64,000 nt of DNA, taken from Hyphomonas sp. Its GTDB lineage: Bacteria > Pseudomonadota > Alphaproteobacteria > Caulobacterales > Hyphomonadaceae. Position numbers and translations under genes: made by a program. Each line of letters begins with the position of its first letter. Within the stretch, counting starts at the first letter, position 1. Shown here piece after piece: positions 18,765 through 28,067 of this stretch. The stretch is taken from assembly GCA_017792365.1 (NCBI GenBank), contig CP051229.1, forward strand, positions 744,001 through 808,000. The letters are read 5' to 3'. Under the pieces are notes generated by a model, which worked only from the letters and a program-made list of their open reading frames with translations, had not been told where the DNA came from and did no database searches.

Positions 18765-20075
18765 TTGGTCGATCGGTCCATTGACCGGACCCCGCCCAGC
18801 GAACGTGCGCTGGTCGTCCTTCCGGTCCTTCCAGAAGACCGCCACGCTAGCAATCGTCTGGCCGAGACCGAGGGTCTGGTCGAGGCGCTGGGCGTCGAGC
18901 TGTCGCAGTCGCTTGAACTCAGCGTGCGCAAGCCAAACCCAGCGACACTGATAGGTGGAGGGCAGCTCGAGAATCTGGAGAAGCTGAGGGACGAACACCA
19001 CCCGACGCTGCTCATCCTCGACAGCGCTCTTACGCCGGTCCAGCAGCGCAATCTCGAGCGCGCGCTCCAGCTCAAGGTCATCGACCGCACCGGCCTCATC
19101 TTGGAGATATTCGGATTGCGAGCGCGGACCGCAGAGGGCCGCCTCCAAGTCGAGCTTGCACGCCAGCTGTACGAACGATCCCGGCTCGTCCGCACATGGA
19201 CACACCTGGAGAGACAGCGCGGCGGACACGGCTTCCTTTCGGGGCCGGGCGAAACTCAGATCGAGGCTGACCGGCGCATGCTGGATAGCCGCATCAAGAG
19301 ACTGCGCAGGGACATCGAGGACGTACGGCGGTCTCGCGGAATTCAGCGCGCAGGTCGTCTGAAGCAGCGCAAGCCTGTGGTCGCGCTGGTCGGCTACACG
19401 AATGCCGGAAAATCGACTATATTCAATGCGCTAACTAACGCATCGGTATTGGCGAAGGACATGCCGTTCGCCACGCTCGACCCGACGGTCAGGGAGGTCG
19501 AACTCGGTGACGGCCGCCGCTGCGTTCTGGTCGACACAGTCGGTTTCATCACCGACCTGCCTTCGAACCTCGTCGCCGCGTTTCGCGCGACGCTGGAAGA
19601 AGTGGCGCAGGCGGCGGCGCTGATCCATGTCCGGGACATCTCCCACCCCGATACCGCCGAACAGGCCCAGCAGGTGGAGTTCGTGCTGGAGCAGATCTTC
19701 TCTGAAGTGGAAGGCCCGCGCCCACCGACAATCGAAGTGTGGAACAAGGCAGACCTACTGACGACCGGACAGAAAGACGATGCACGGGCCAGGGCGCTGG
19801 AACACTCAACCAGTGCGCTGCTTGCATCAGGCACGACCGGAGAAGGGTTACCGGAATTGCTGGGCCACCTCAGCAGCCTCGTATTCCCCGATCGCACCAG
19901 CCGCCACATCCAGCTGCCGGCTGATGCGGGCTACCTACGCGCATGGCTGCATGCTCACTGCGAGGTCCGTTCAGAGAGCGCTTCAGATGACGGTACGATA
20001 GATATTACCGTCGCCATGTCTGACGATGAACTCGCACAGTTCGACGCTCTCGGCCGCACCGTTGGCGCCGCTTAA
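18765..20075 (+). CDS. hflX: GTPase HflX
   Basis: HflX is a ribosome-associated GTPase that splits stalled or stress-damaged ribosomes. The 436 aa contain the HflX N-terminal domain with the GGGQLENL-type and SGPGETQIEADRR segments. The G domain has G1 GYTNAGKS, G3 DTVGF and G4 NKAD. The likely start is the TTG at 18765, the first codon after the hfq stop, so the gene depends on hfq translation or read-in; an hfq frameshift could lower HflX synthesis. It converges with mazG, overlapping by four bases. Confidence 0.94.
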   Translation: MVDRSIDRTPPSERALVVLPVLPEDRHASNRLAETEGLVEALGVELSQSLELSVRKPNPATLIGGGQLENLEKLRDEHHPTLLILDSALTPVQQRNLERALQLKVIDRTGLILEIFGLRARTAEGRLQVELARQLYERSRLVRTWTHLERQRGGHGFLSGPGETQIEADRRMLDSRIKRLRRDIEDVRRSRGIQRAGRLKQRKPVVALVGYTNAGKSTIFNALTNASVLAKDMPFATLDPTVREVELGDGRRCVLVDTVGFITDLPSNLVAAFRATLEEVAQAAALIHVRDISHPDTAEQAQQVEFVLEQIFSEVEGPRPPTIEVWNKADLLTTGQKDDARARALEHSTSALLASGTTGEGLPELLGHLSSLVFPDRTSRHIQLPADAGYLRAWLHAHCEVRSESASDDGTIDITVAMSDDELAQFDALGRTVGAA

Positions 20076-20938
20076 CGGCCACGGTCAGATTTGGCCCCGC
20101 GCTCCGCTGCTTTGACCGTCTGCCAAAGCTCTTCCTGTTGATCCAGGCTGAGTTCGTTGAACGCTTTACCATTCTCCAGCGCGAGCATTTCCATCGCGCG
20201 GAACCGCCTCTCGAACTTGCGATTGCCAGCACGCAGCGCATCCTCCGCGTCGACATCGAGTTTCCGGCATAAGTTCGCGCAAACGAAGAGAATGTCGCCC
20301 AGCTCTTCGGTTACATTGTCCGAAGCCGCCGACTTCGGATCAGCAGCCTCAAGGAGTTCTCCCAGCTCCTCATGGAGCTTCTCAATCACCTCGTGATGAC
20401 TGGGCCAGTCAAAACCGACCCGAGCCGCACGCTTGGTCAGCTTCTGCGCCCGCATCAATGCCGGGAGCGCATTCGCCACATCATCCATCGCGCTGAGCCG
20501 ATCGGCGGCGCCAGCCCCGCGACTGGCCCGCTCGTCGTCCTTCATCTTTTCCCAGGCTGCAGTCTGGTCGGCGGCGGACGCGATCTCGGCGTCGCCGAAC
20601 ACGTGCGGATGCCGCGCCACCATCTTGTCCACGATGCCGCGCATGACATCATCGATATCGAACAATCCGGCCTCGGCGGCCATCTGCGCGTGAAACACTG
20701 ACTGGAAGAGCAGGTCGCCGAGTTCAAGCTTCAGGTCGCCAAAGTCACGCCGCTCAATTGCGTCCGCCACCTCATAGGCTTCCTCAATTGTATACGGCGC
20801 AATGGTCTCGAATGACTGTTCAAGGTCCCAGGGACAGCCACTGACCGGTGTCCGCAACTTCCTCATGACCTCGACCAGCTCCGCAAACAGGTCGCCGCTA
20901 CGTGGGGGAGGGTGTGGGTTCTCGGTGTTTCTGCTCAT
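20072..20938 (-). CDS. mazG: nucleoside triphosphate pyrophosphohydrolase MazG
   Basis: This housecleaning enzyme hydrolyses NTPs/dNTPs to monophosphates. The 288 aa hold two MazG domains: the first begins CPWDLEQSFETIAPYTIEEAYEV, with the metal-binding LKLELGDLLFQ segment near residue 75, and the second carries EELGDILFVCANLCRKL near residue 215. The start MSRNTENP gives the normal length. Its neighbourhood after hfq-hflX on the opposite strand is conserved in alphaproteobacteria. Confidence 0.95.
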   Translation of the reverse strand: MSRNTENPHPPPRSGDLFAELVEVMRKLRTPVSGCPWDLEQSFETIAPYTIEEAYEVADAIERRDFGDLKLELGDLLFQSVFHAQMAAEAGLFDIDDVMRGIVDKMVARHPHVFGDAEIASAADQTAAWEKMKDDERASRGAGAADRLSAMDDVANALPALMRAQKLTKRAARVGFDWPSHHEVIEKLHEELGELLEAADPKSAASDNVTEELGDILFVCANLCRKLDVDAEDALRAGNRKFERRFRAMEMLALENGKAFNELSLDQQEELWQTVKAAERGAKSDRGR

Positions 20939-21069
20939 GGCCGCAGGCTAGCTGAGTTCCGTCCGGCGCGTCCAATCCCACCAGCCCGCAATGCAAGTTG
21001 TCGCATAATCAATATTATGGGCAATGCGGATTGCATCGATACGAGAGTGATTTAGAGCAACGGCGCCGC

Positions 21070-21876
21070 TCAAAGCTCGATATTGAGTTCCAGCCCATCA
21101 TGAGCCGGCTTCACGTGAGCTGGCGTCCTGCTGTCGAGTTCGGCGTAATCCAGGTCCACGTGCATGTTGGTCAGGACAACCTGCTCCGCTCCAATCAGCT
21201 CCGCCCACTCCAGCGCCCGATCAACGTTCGCGTGTGTTGGGTGCGGCGTGTAGCGCAAGGCATCCACGATAAACACCTTCACCCCACGCAGCAGCTCCAG
21301 GGATGCCTCAGGCAGCTCCAGCACGTCGTTGCAGTAGGCGAATGGACCGATACGAAAACCCAGTGAGCGGCAGGTGCCATGATCCTGATCCAGACACAGG
21401 ATCGAGACAGAGCCGCCTGCTCCCTCAATTGTCACCGCCTTGGTCGGCTGCAATTCGGGGTTTGGGGCCAGAATTGGCGGATACCCCTTGTGGCCGGTGA
21501 AGCAGTAGCTGAACCGGTCGGACAGGATGCGATGCGTTTTGTCATCCATATACATTGGAATGGGCCTCTGTTGGCTCAGAGCCAGAGCACGCACATCGTC
21601 GATACCGTGACACTGGTCAGCGTGGTGGTGGCTCATGATGACAGCGTCGAGTTTGGACACACCAGCTGCCAGCAATTGCTGCCGAAGGTCCGGCGAGGTG
21701 TCGATCAGAACTGTCGTCGGCGGTCCCGAAACGCGATCGCGGTATCGCAACAGGAGAGAACACCGCGTCCTGACGTTCCTTGGATCGCTGGGATCACATG
21801 CGCCCCAATCACTGCCCACGCGCGGCACGCCGCCTGACGAGCCGCAACCCAGAATTCGTACGTTCAACCGCGCCAC
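21070..21876 (-). CDS. metallo-beta-lactamase-fold hydrolase (PhnP-like)
   Basis: This is a 268-aa MBL-fold protein. It shows the GCGSSGGVPR N-terminal motif typical of PhnP/RNase Z-like phosphodiesterases and the metal-binding SHHHADQCHGIDD motif near residue 85. The substrate cannot be read from the sequence; a cyclic phosphodiester is the family expectation. I chose the GTG at 21876, two bases after the tatD stop. A longer frame to 21942 would run through the tatD 3' end. It is the last gene of the leftward rlpA-to-MBL cluster, where tatD and this gene are usual partners. Confidence 0.85.
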   Translation of the reverse strand: MARLNVRILGCGSSGGVPRVGSDWGACDPSDPRNVRTRCSLLLRYRDRVSGPPTTVLIDTSPDLRQQLLAAGVSKLDAVIMSHHHADQCHGIDDVRALALSQQRPIPMYMDDKTHRILSDRFSYCFTGHKGYPPILAPNPELQPTKAVTIEGAGGSVSILCLDQDHGTCRSLGFRIGPFAYCNDVLELPEASLELLRGVKVFIVDALRYTPHPTHANVDRALEWAELIGAEQVVLTNMHVDLDYAELDSRTPAHVKPAHDGLELNIEL

Positions 21877-21877
21877 G

Positions 21878-22651
21878 TCACGAGACCCTTTTGAAAAGGC
21901 GTAATGCGTTTTCCGTAGTGATCCGCGCCACCTCCGCCTCATCTACGTCCCAGAGCTGAGCCAGAGCCGTGCAGACGTGAACCAAATAGGCGGGTTCATT
22001 TCGCCGGCCGCGCATCGGCACTGGCGCCAAGTATGGGCAGTCCGTCTCCAGTAGGATCCGGTCACGTGGAACGATCGAAATCACCTCCCTCACACTCTCG
22101 GCCGTCTTGAAGCTCAGGATCCCCGAAACCGAAAAGTAGGCGTCCAGATCAATGGCTCGGCGCGCCAGTGTCTCGCCGCTGGTGTAGCAATGCATCAGGA
22201 TGGGAAACGGCGCGGCACCATATCCACGCTCCAACACATCGCCGGTTTCTGTGTCGGCTTCGCGCGTGTGCACGATGAGCGGCAGGCCGGTCTGTTGCGC
22301 GGCCGCGACATGCGTTTCAAAGCACTCTATCTGGGCGGCAAGATCGCTATAGCCGTAGTGCTGATCCAGCCCTGTCTCCCCAATCCCGCAGACACGTTCC
22401 CACGCCGCTCGCTCAAGGATCGCGTCGACCGTCAGCGAGCCGTAGTCCTTGGCATAGTGCGGATGAACGCCCACGCTGCACCACATCCGCTCGTCCGCCT
22501 CCACGATCTCGCGAATACGCGAGAAGCTGTCGAGCTTGTCACAGATCGAGATCATCCGCTCAACGCCCGCCTCGCGCGCACGACGGATGACGTCCGTCAG
22601 GTCGTCGGCAAAAGCTTCTGCGTGGAGATTCACGTGAGTGTCGAAAAGCAT
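21878..22651 (-). CDS. tatD: TatD family metal-dependent hydrolase
   Basis: This is a 257-aa TIM-barrel nuclease/hydrolase. The first metal-binding strand reads FDTHVNLH (most family members have DxH here). A conserved IGETGLD motif lies near residue 93, with further ligands in LIVHTREAD and LLETDCPYL. TatD proteins have 3'-5' exonuclease activity in characterised cases. It lies 12 bases after holB and just before the MBL-fold gene. Confidence 0.93.
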   Translation of the reverse strand: MLFDTHVNLHAEAFADDLTDVIRRAREAGVERMISICDKLDSFSRIREIVEADERMWCSVGVHPHYAKDYGSLTVDAILERAAWERVCGIGETGLDQHYGYSDLAAQIECFETHVAAAQQTGLPLIVHTREADTETGDVLERGYGAAPFPILMHCYTSGETLARRAIDLDAYFSVSGILSFKTAESVREVISIVPRDRILLETDCPYLAPVPMRGRRNEPAYLVHVCTALAQLWDVDEAEVARITTENALRLFKRVS

Positions 22652-22663
22652 CTGCGCAGCCTG

Positions 22664-23620
22664 TCAGGATGTGGCGGGATCGCGCAACAGCTCCACCACT
22701 TTCACGAGGGCCTGCGTCCGGTCCATGTTCAACGCATTGGCCTCACGTTGAAGTTCTCCAATCTGAGACACCTGAAGGGCGAAACGTCCGGCACGCGCGG
22801 CCGCCGATTCCTCGGACGCCCGAGCAAGCAGTTGGCGACGGATGGCCTCGAGCGCCGCATCGAAACTCACCTGCGACTTGCCGGCAGCCTTCGCCATGGA
22901 GCTAAGCGCCTCAGCCGACGGCGGTAGACGCGCGGCCATCATCGAATTCGCCGCACGGAAACCGGCAAGGCCCTCTGTCGAAGCATACCGAGCCGCCAGG
23001 CCCGGCTGTCCGGGAGCCATCGCGGCCGCATCGCGCGCGTCTGTTTCGTTCAGGCCAACATCCTTGAGGACGGCGTTGGTGTCCTCTCCACTGAGCTTCG
23101 CAAACCTGAGGGTACGGACACGGCTGCGGATTGTCGGCAACACAAAGTCGCCGTCGTGAGCGACCAGAAACAACACGCACTGGCTTGGGGGTTCCTCAAG
23201 GGTCTTGAGCAGCGCATTGGCGCCATTGCGGTTCAACTCGCCGACCGAGTCGATGACGCCAATCCTCCACCCGCCCAGAGCAGGACGCATCGTGAAAAAC
23301 CGGGACAGCTCACGGATGCTGTCGACCGGAATTTCCGATTTGGCCTTTCCCTTGTCATCCACCGGTACGCTGACGATCCGCAGGTCCGGGTGGCTTCCAG
23401 CATGGATCAGCTGTGCGACCGACCCGTCGGTATCGCCACCCGGCACGCCTAGAAGCCCTCCCGCCATCAGCAATGCAGCATGCGCCTTGCCGACGCCGCG
23501 CGGCCCCTGAAGCAGCCATGCATGGTGCAGTCGCTCAAACGCCACCGCGGCTCGCCACTCCTCGAGAGCGCCTTGGTTCCCAGTAATCTTGCTGATCAGC
23601 GAAGGGCGGTCTCCACTCAT
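22664..23620 (-). CDS. holB: DNA polymerase III delta-prime subunit
   Basis: This is a clamp-loader subunit of the replicative polymerase, 318 aa. It opens with the HHAWLLQGPRGVGKAHAA segment containing a P-loop-like motif, and has the conserved LLKTLEEPP motif near residue 138. The usual zinc-binding cysteines of the family are not evident, as in many alphaproteobacterial proteins. Its ATG overlaps the tmk stop by four bases (ATGA), the standard tmk-holB arrangement. Confidence 0.94.
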   Translation of the reverse strand: MSGDRPSLISKITGNQGALEEWRAAVAFERLHHAWLLQGPRGVGKAHAALLMAGGLLGVPGGDTDGSVAQLIHAGSHPDLRIVSVPVDDKGKAKSEIPVDSIRELSRFFTMRPALGGWRIGVIDSVGELNRNGANALLKTLEEPPSQCVLFLVAHDGDFVLPTIRSRVRTLRFAKLSGEDTNAVLKDVGLNETDARDAAAMAPGQPGLAARYASTEGLAGFRAANSMMAARLPPSAEALSSMAKAAGKSQVSFDAALEAIRRQLLARASEESAAARAGRFALQVSQIGELQREANALNMDRTQALVKVVELLRDPATS

Positions 23621-24267
23621 GACGCACGCACCGCCAGTCGCGCCGAGATCGCCTCCATGGATTCCTTCAATAGTTGCTCAGGCGAGTTGCTGGCGTTCAT
23701 AACGATGACGCGGTCAGGATTGGCTTCAGCGATCGCAAGAAACGCCGCACGCGCGCGTTCATGAAAGTCATCGCTCCGGGTCTCGAATGCATCGCGCGCA
23801 ACACCGCGCTGCACTAGCCGCGCGTGGCGCGCCTCCGGCGGCAAATCAAGGAGAAGTGTGAGATCGGGCATGTCCGCCGACACCACCAGCGTTTCCAGTG
23901 CATCGATTGCAGAGGCGTCTGCACCGCCGGCCTGCTGATACGCGCGCGTCGAATCCGCGAACCGGTCACAGATCACGATCTTTCCGTCACGCAGTGCAGG
24001 CCGGATCAGTTGTTCAAGGTGCTCTGAGCGAGCGGCGCTAAAGAGCAGGACTTCCGTCAACGGAGACCACCTCCAGGGCTGTTCCGACAACAGCAAGTCG
24101 CGGATGGCTTCAGCGGCCGCCACGCCGCCGGGCTCACGGGTTAGAACGACCTCGTAACCGCGGTCCACAAGCTCACCAGCCAGCGCCTTGCCGAGCGTCG
24201 ACTTGCCAGCGCCTTCTCCCCCCTCCAGCGTGATGAACAGACCTCGTCCGGGCGGGGCCTCAGTCAC
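23617..24267 (-). CDS. tmk: thymidylate kinase
   Basis: This enzyme phosphorylates dTMP to dTDP. The 216 aa start at a GTG at 24267 that overlaps the carboxypeptidase stop (GTGACTGA). The P-loop reads EGGEGAGKST, followed by TREPGG and the DRFADSTRAYQ motif. The LID-type region is RHARLVQRG. A longer frame to 24294 adds nine residues of unlikely sequence. It is co-translated with holB downstream. Confidence 0.95.
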   Translation of the reverse strand: MTEAPPGRGLFITLEGGEGAGKSTLGKALAGELVDRGYEVVLTREPGGVAAAEAIRDLLLSEQPWRWSPLTEVLLFSAARSEHLEQLIRPALRDGKIVICDRFADSTRAYQQAGGADASAIDALETLVVSADMPDLTLLLDLPPEARHARLVQRGVARDAFETRSDDFHERARAAFLAIAEANPDRVIVMNASNSPEQLLKESMEAISARLAVRAS

Positions 24268-25477
24268 CACGAAGACCTGCGATCGCCCGACCAATCAGTC
24301 CCTGCCGCGCCACAGAGGCGCCTGCAGCAACGGGCAGGCGCTGCGTCGCCATGCCATCGGCTGTGATCACCAGCTCACCGACCACATCGCCTTCCGCCAC
24401 CGGCGCTTCCAGTGGGCCGGTGTATTCCACAATCGCGGAAAGTGAGCCCTTGCTGCTGACGTGTAGCCCCGCGCTGACGCCCTCATTGACGACCAGAGGG
24501 ACAGTATCGCTCACACCGAGCCAGACGTCGGCGGCGCCGACCTGCGCCCCGGCTTCAACGAACTGAACCGCTTCGAAGTCGTTGAACGCTGCGCGCATGA
24601 CCCGCGCGCCTTCCTGGCGACGAACGGCTTCACTCTCCATTCCCTGCAGAACGATCACGCGGCGCTCGCCGTCTCGTTCAGCCGAACCGGCAAGACCATA
24701 TCCGGAGGCGGACAAATGCCCGGTCTTCACACCGTCTGCGCCCGGGATCTCCCGCATCAGCGGATTGCGGTTGAACTGTCTGATGCCGTTCCAGGTGAAC
24801 TCAGGCTCCGAAAAAATCGGATAGAACTCTGGAAAGCGCTCGATGATCAGCGTGCTCAACAGACCAATGTCCGCAGCGCTCATCCGTTGCTCGGGATGGT
24901 CCAGACCGGTCGCGTTCGCGAACGTCGACTGGGTTAGCCCCAGCTCTTTGCCGCGAGCGGTCATCATGTCAGCGAAAGCAGCCTCGGTCCCTGCGATGCC
25001 TTCCGCGAGAACAATACATGCATCGTTGCCCGACTGAACGACAGCCCCGCGGATCAGATCTTCGACCCGCACACGAGATCCGAGATCAAGGAACATGGTA
25101 GAGCCGTCGGTGCCGGCGCCGCCGGTACGCCATGCATGCTCGCTGACAGTGAACTCGTCATCAAGCGACAGCCGACCGTCCTGGATCCGCTCGAACACGA
25201 TGAAATACACCATCAACTTCGACATCGAAGCCGGGATCAGCGGGGCGTTGCACTGCTTGCAGTAAAGTTCGACGCCCGTGTCGGCGTCCATGATGTAGCC
25301 ATACGGCGCGCGCAGATTGAGCGGGTCCTGAACAGCGCCTTGCTCAGGCGCAGGGGCCTCATCAACAGGGGACTGGGCGCACACGTTCGCGGCGCACGCA
25401 GCCGCAAGCAGCGGAGGAGCCGTCCACCGGCGCGCAGCAATCCACAGGCGACTCAATGAGGCAGTTGTACTTCGCAT
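24260..25477 (-). CDS. D-alanyl-D-alanine carboxypeptidase (DacA/DacC type)
   Basis: This low-molecular-mass penicillin-binding protein trims pentapeptides of peptidoglycan in the periplasm. It is 405 aa from the ATG at 25477. The N terminus carries a basic stretch and an Ala-rich hydrophobic signal. Catalytic motifs of the S11 family are complete: SMSK, SGN and KTG (GVKTGHLSASG). A PBP5 C-terminal domain follows and the last residues form the amphipathic membrane anchor (VARQGLIGRAIAG). The gene is 128 bases after rlpA, another cell-wall gene, and overlaps tmk. Confidence 0.94.
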   Translation of the reverse strand: MRSTTASLSRLWIAARRWTAPPLLAAACAANVCAQSPVDEAPAPEQGAVQDPLNLRAPYGYIMDADTGVELYCKQCNAPLIPASMSKLMVYFIVFERIQDGRLSLDDEFTVSEHAWRTGGAGTDGSTMFLDLGSRVRVEDLIRGAVVQSGNDACIVLAEGIAGTEAAFADMMTARGKELGLTQSTFANATGLDHPEQRMSAADIGLLSTLIIERFPEFYPIFSEPEFTWNGIRQFNRNPLMREIPGADGVKTGHLSASGYGLAGSAERDGERRVIVLQGMESEAVRRQEGARVMRAAFNDFEAVQFVEAGAQVGAADVWLGVSDTVPLVVNEGVSAGLHVSSKGSLSAIVEYTGPLEAPVAEGDVVGELVITADGMATQRLPVAAGASVARQGLIGRAIAGLRGD

Positions 25478-25605
25478 GCGCACAGAAAAGGCCGCAAGCT
25501 GTCTGTCGTCAATGACGGTTCTGTGGATTTCCACAGGGTGCAAAGCACCTCAACCGATGCGGAGGCGGTACAATCGGGCGGTTGGCCAGAACCGGTCGCG
25601 AAGTG

Positions 25606-26688
25606 CTAGTCCAGGTCGACGATCAACGTCTTCTTGCCTGCGCCGGCCAGCATCGATTGCATGTCTGTTGCTTTCGATTGTGTCGGCCACGGTCCCAGCA
25701 TCACGCGATAGAACTGACCGCCGTTGACCACCGCAGACGAGACGTATCCGTCACCGTGCTGGCGAAGCTCGGCCAGCGCCTTGTGAGCGTTGGTCAGGTC
25801 GGAGAAGGAGCCAACCTGCAACGCATAGCCACTCAAGCTCCCGGCGTCTGTGACAGGCGCACGATGTGTCACGGGGGTTACGGATTCAGGGCGCGCTACA
25901 CCTTCGTCAGACGCCTGAGACAGGGGGCGCTCGGGCATGCCCGAAGCCGGCGGCAATTCGGCAGTCCAGACGTTTGTTTGCGTCGGTGCTTCATTATGGC
26001 GAGACGGCAACGATGCCTGGTTGCCGGCGAACATGCGTTCGGTCAGCACAGCCTCAGGGTCGACCGGCGCCGGCCCGACGTATTGGACGCGAACCTTGGC
26101 GGTCCCATTGCGCCGCACATCCAGCGCGTCCGCGGTGCCTCGCGAAAGGTCAATGATGCGATCGTCCACGTAGGGCCCGCGATCGTTGAGCCTCACCAAC
26201 ACGCTCCGGTTGTTCTCCAGATTGGTGACGCGCACCACGGAAGGAATGGGAAGGGTCGGATGAGCCGCAGTCAGAGCGTCCTGGTCGAACGTTTCGCCCG
26301 AAGAGGCGAGCTCACCATTGAAGCCCGGGCCATACCAGGATGCGATACCCACTTCATCGTAATTGGGCTCGTGCATCGGTACGAACCACTTGCCGTTGAC
26401 CTGATAGGGAGGGCCGGCATAGGGGCGGGACCAGCCGTCACGATCCGAACCGGTCTTGATTGAAGCTGCGGCCGGCGCAGACACTGGCGCCGGCGCAAAC
26501 TTTACCGGAGCGGCGCCGGGTCTCAGGTCCATCGGTCTCGCAACCGTCGGGTTCGCGGCGCTGATCTCGGCGGCAAAAACCACAGGGGCCGGACTGCGTC
26601 CTTCAGCCATAGCAGGCGCTGCGGATACGCTCGCGCTTAGCAATGCAACCAGGCCGGCTGATCCCAGCCTTTGGGCAACGTTCAACAT
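25606..26688 (-). CDS. rlpA: RlpA-family septal ring lytic transglycosylase with SPOR domain
   Basis: This is a 360-aa exported cell-wall protein. It has a signal peptide (hydrophobic to about residue 27, cleavage near AMAEG) and a Pro/Ala-rich linker. A double-psi beta-barrel follows at about residues 115-205, with GIASWYGPGFNG, SGETFD and VRLNDRGPY. A C-terminal SPOR domain (about 285-360) should target it to septal denuded glycan. I chose the ATG at 26688; a GTG codon directly precedes it. It heads the leftward cluster that continues into the D,D-carboxypeptidase gene. Confidence 0.92.
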   Translation of the reverse strand: MLNVAQRLGSAGLVALLSASVSAAPAMAEGRSPAPVVFAAEISAANPTVARPMDLRPGAAPVKFAPAPVSAPAAASIKTGSDRDGWSRPYAGPPYQVNGKWFVPMHEPNYDEVGIASWYGPGFNGELASSGETFDQDALTAAHPTLPIPSVVRVTNLENNRSVLVRLNDRGPYVDDRIIDLSRGTADALDVRRNGTAKVRVQYVGPAPVDPEAVLTERMFAGNQASLPSRHNEAPTQTNVWTAELPPASGMPERPLSQASDEGVARPESVTPVTHRAPVTDAGSLSGYALQVGSFSDLTNAHKALAELRQHGDGYVSSAVVNGGQFYRVMLGPWPTQSKATDMQSMLAGAGKKTLIVDLD

Positions 26689-26691
26689 CAC

Positions 26692-26988
26692 TCACCATCA
26701 CCATTTAGCCGCTGTCACGGCCTCACCGCTCTTCTGGCGGTCTGCACACCCTACCCTCCATTTCTCCGCGCGCGGTGAATGCGAATGCTTCAATTTTTAA
26801 CAAACCGGCGGAGGTGCGCGTTGGCGTTACCGAGACCTCCGAAGTTTCGCGAAAACTCAGCCATCAGGCGCCCCGCAAACGCATTTTTCGGCCAGATCCG
26901 CTGTGATTGGACGTCACCGTCTCGTTTTGCAGGAAATTCAAAGTAACCATTTTCTTTGCAGCCAATGCCGCATAACTAGGTCGCTCGC
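26692..26988. other. intergenic region, rlpA / tRNA-Ser
   Basis: About 300 bases without a recognisable gene. It should hold the rlpA promoter (leftward) and the tRNA-Ser promoter (rightward). It is more AT-rich around 26790-26810 and 26935-26960. I see no repeat, terminator or conserved small frame that I can support. Confidence 0.5.
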
Positions 26989-27078
26989 GGATGGGTGGCC
27001 GAGTGGTTTAAGGCAGCGGTCTTGAAAACCGCCGTGGGTTAACGCTCACCGGGGGTTCGAATCCCTCCCCATCCGCCA
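26989..27078 (+). tRNA. tRNA-Ser (anticodon TGA)
   Basis: A 90-nt class II tRNA including encoded CCA. The acceptor arms are GGATGGG and CCCATCC. The anticodon stem GCGGT/ACCGC encloses CTTGAAA, giving anticodon TGA. A long variable arm (GTGGGTTAACGCTCACC) is typical of serine tRNA, and the T arm is GGGGGTTCGAATCCCTC. Confidence 0.96.
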
Positions 27079-27099
27079 CTCGACGCCCGGAGGCTCGCG

Positions 27100-27702
27100 A
27101 TGTGGCTGGACAATCTGCTCGCGTTTACGGAGCTCGGCTTCAGGCACATCGTCCCCCTCGGGCTCGACCATGTGCTTTTTATCGCGGCGATGTACCTGGC
27201 GGCGACTGGCTGGCGGTCGCTGATCCTTCAGGTCACCGCCTTCACCCTCGCTCACACACTCTCCCTCGCCCTCACCGTCCTCGGCGTCATCGAGCCGCCC
27301 GCTGGCATCGTCGAGCCATTGATTGCCGCTTCGATCGTGGTCGTCGCTGTCACGATCATGGTGCGACGCGTGCCTACATCCTGGAAAACCTCCATCATCC
27401 TCATTTTCGGACTTCTCCACGGTCTCGGCTTCGCCGGCGTCATCCGGGGGTATCTCGAAGGCGCTGAATTGGTGACAGGACTGATCGGGTTCAACCTAGG
27501 CGTCGAACTTGGCCAATTGGCGGTGCTTGCCGTCGTGGCAGCAGCAGCGACAGCCATTCGGCTTGCGCTAACTGCGGCGGGAAATGGCGCCGCCTATCGC
27601 AAACTCGCCGTCATACCAGCGGCGTTCGTCATTGCCGCAATCGGAACGCTAATGCTGCTGAGCAGGCTCCCGGTCGCAGGCGACTATCTGCCTGAACTCT
27701 GA
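27100..27702 (+). CDS. HupE/UreJ-like membrane protein
   Basis: This is a 200-aa polytopic membrane protein of about six hydrophobic segments. It has the HupE/UreJ-type features FRHIVPLGLDHVLFIAA near the N terminus, the FTLAHTLSLAL segment and FGLLHGLGFAG in the middle. The histidines in these segments suggest metal binding; characterised relatives are putative nickel or other metal permeases, so a transport role is inferred. The ATG at 27100 has a CGGAGG ribosome site. The gene is alone, 21 bases after tRNA-Ser and 15 before the convergent tRNA-Phe, with no urease or hydrogenase genes nearby. Confidence 0.88.
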   Translation: MWLDNLLAFTELGFRHIVPLGLDHVLFIAAMYLAATGWRSLILQVTAFTLAHTLSLALTVLGVIEPPAGIVEPLIAASIVVVAVTIMVRRVPTSWKTSIILIFGLLHGLGFAGVIRGYLEGAELVTGLIGFNLGVELGQLAVLAVVAAAATAIRLALTAAGNGAAYRKLAVIPAAFVIAAIGTLMLLSRLPVAGDYLPEL

Positions 27703-27717
27703 GACTGGAACCAGAAA

Positions 27718-27792
27718 TGGTGCCCGGGGGCGGAATCGAACCACCGACACGCGGATTTTCAATCCGCTGCTCTACCCCTGAGCTACCCGGGC
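27718..27792 (-). tRNA. tRNA-Phe (anticodon GAA)
   Basis: A 75-nt tRNA including encoded CCA. The acceptor stem is GCCCGGG/CCCGGGC, the D arm contains AGCTCAGGGGTAGAGC, and the anticodon stem GCGGA/TCCGC encloses TTGAAAA (anticodon GAA). The T arm contains GGTTCGATTCC. It follows yacG as in many alphaproteobacteria. Confidence 0.96.
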
Positions 27793-27872
27793 GCCGGGGG
27801 TACGTTGGAAGGCCGGATGTATAGGTAAACCGCTTCCGGGTGTCCACGCCTTTGTTTACATGGCCGCAGGCC

Positions 27873-28067
27873 CTAATCGTCGCTTTCGGACCGACCGCGA
27901 CGAAGGGTCTCGGTCTCGCCCATAGGCAGATCCTCGAGCGGCTCACCGGGGATGGCATATCCGTCGCCTAGCCATCTGGAGAGGTCAATCTGGGCGCACC
28001 TGTGCGAACAGAATGGCCTGAACTTCGAGACTTCGGGTTTTGCGCAGATCGGGCAGGTACCGGCCAT
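27873..28067 (-). CDS. yacG: DNA gyrase inhibitor YacG (zinc-binding)
   Basis: This is a 64-aa zinc-ribbon protein; the E. coli homologue binds GyrB and inhibits gyrase. The four zinc ligands are in CPIC and FCSHRCAQ. The conserved [17 protein letters not shown] segment follows and the tail is acidic. The ATG begins one base after the stop of the RNase E/G-like gene, so they are co-transcribed. Confidence 0.93.
   Translation of the reverse strand: MAGTCPICAKPEVSKFRPFCSHRCAQIDLSRWLGDGYAIPGEPLEDLPMGETETLRRGRSESDD

Noticed and set aside
26989-27792. integrative element between tRNA-Ser and tRNA-Phe
   Set aside because: No integrase, no direct repeat of a tRNA 3' end and only one gene in the interval.
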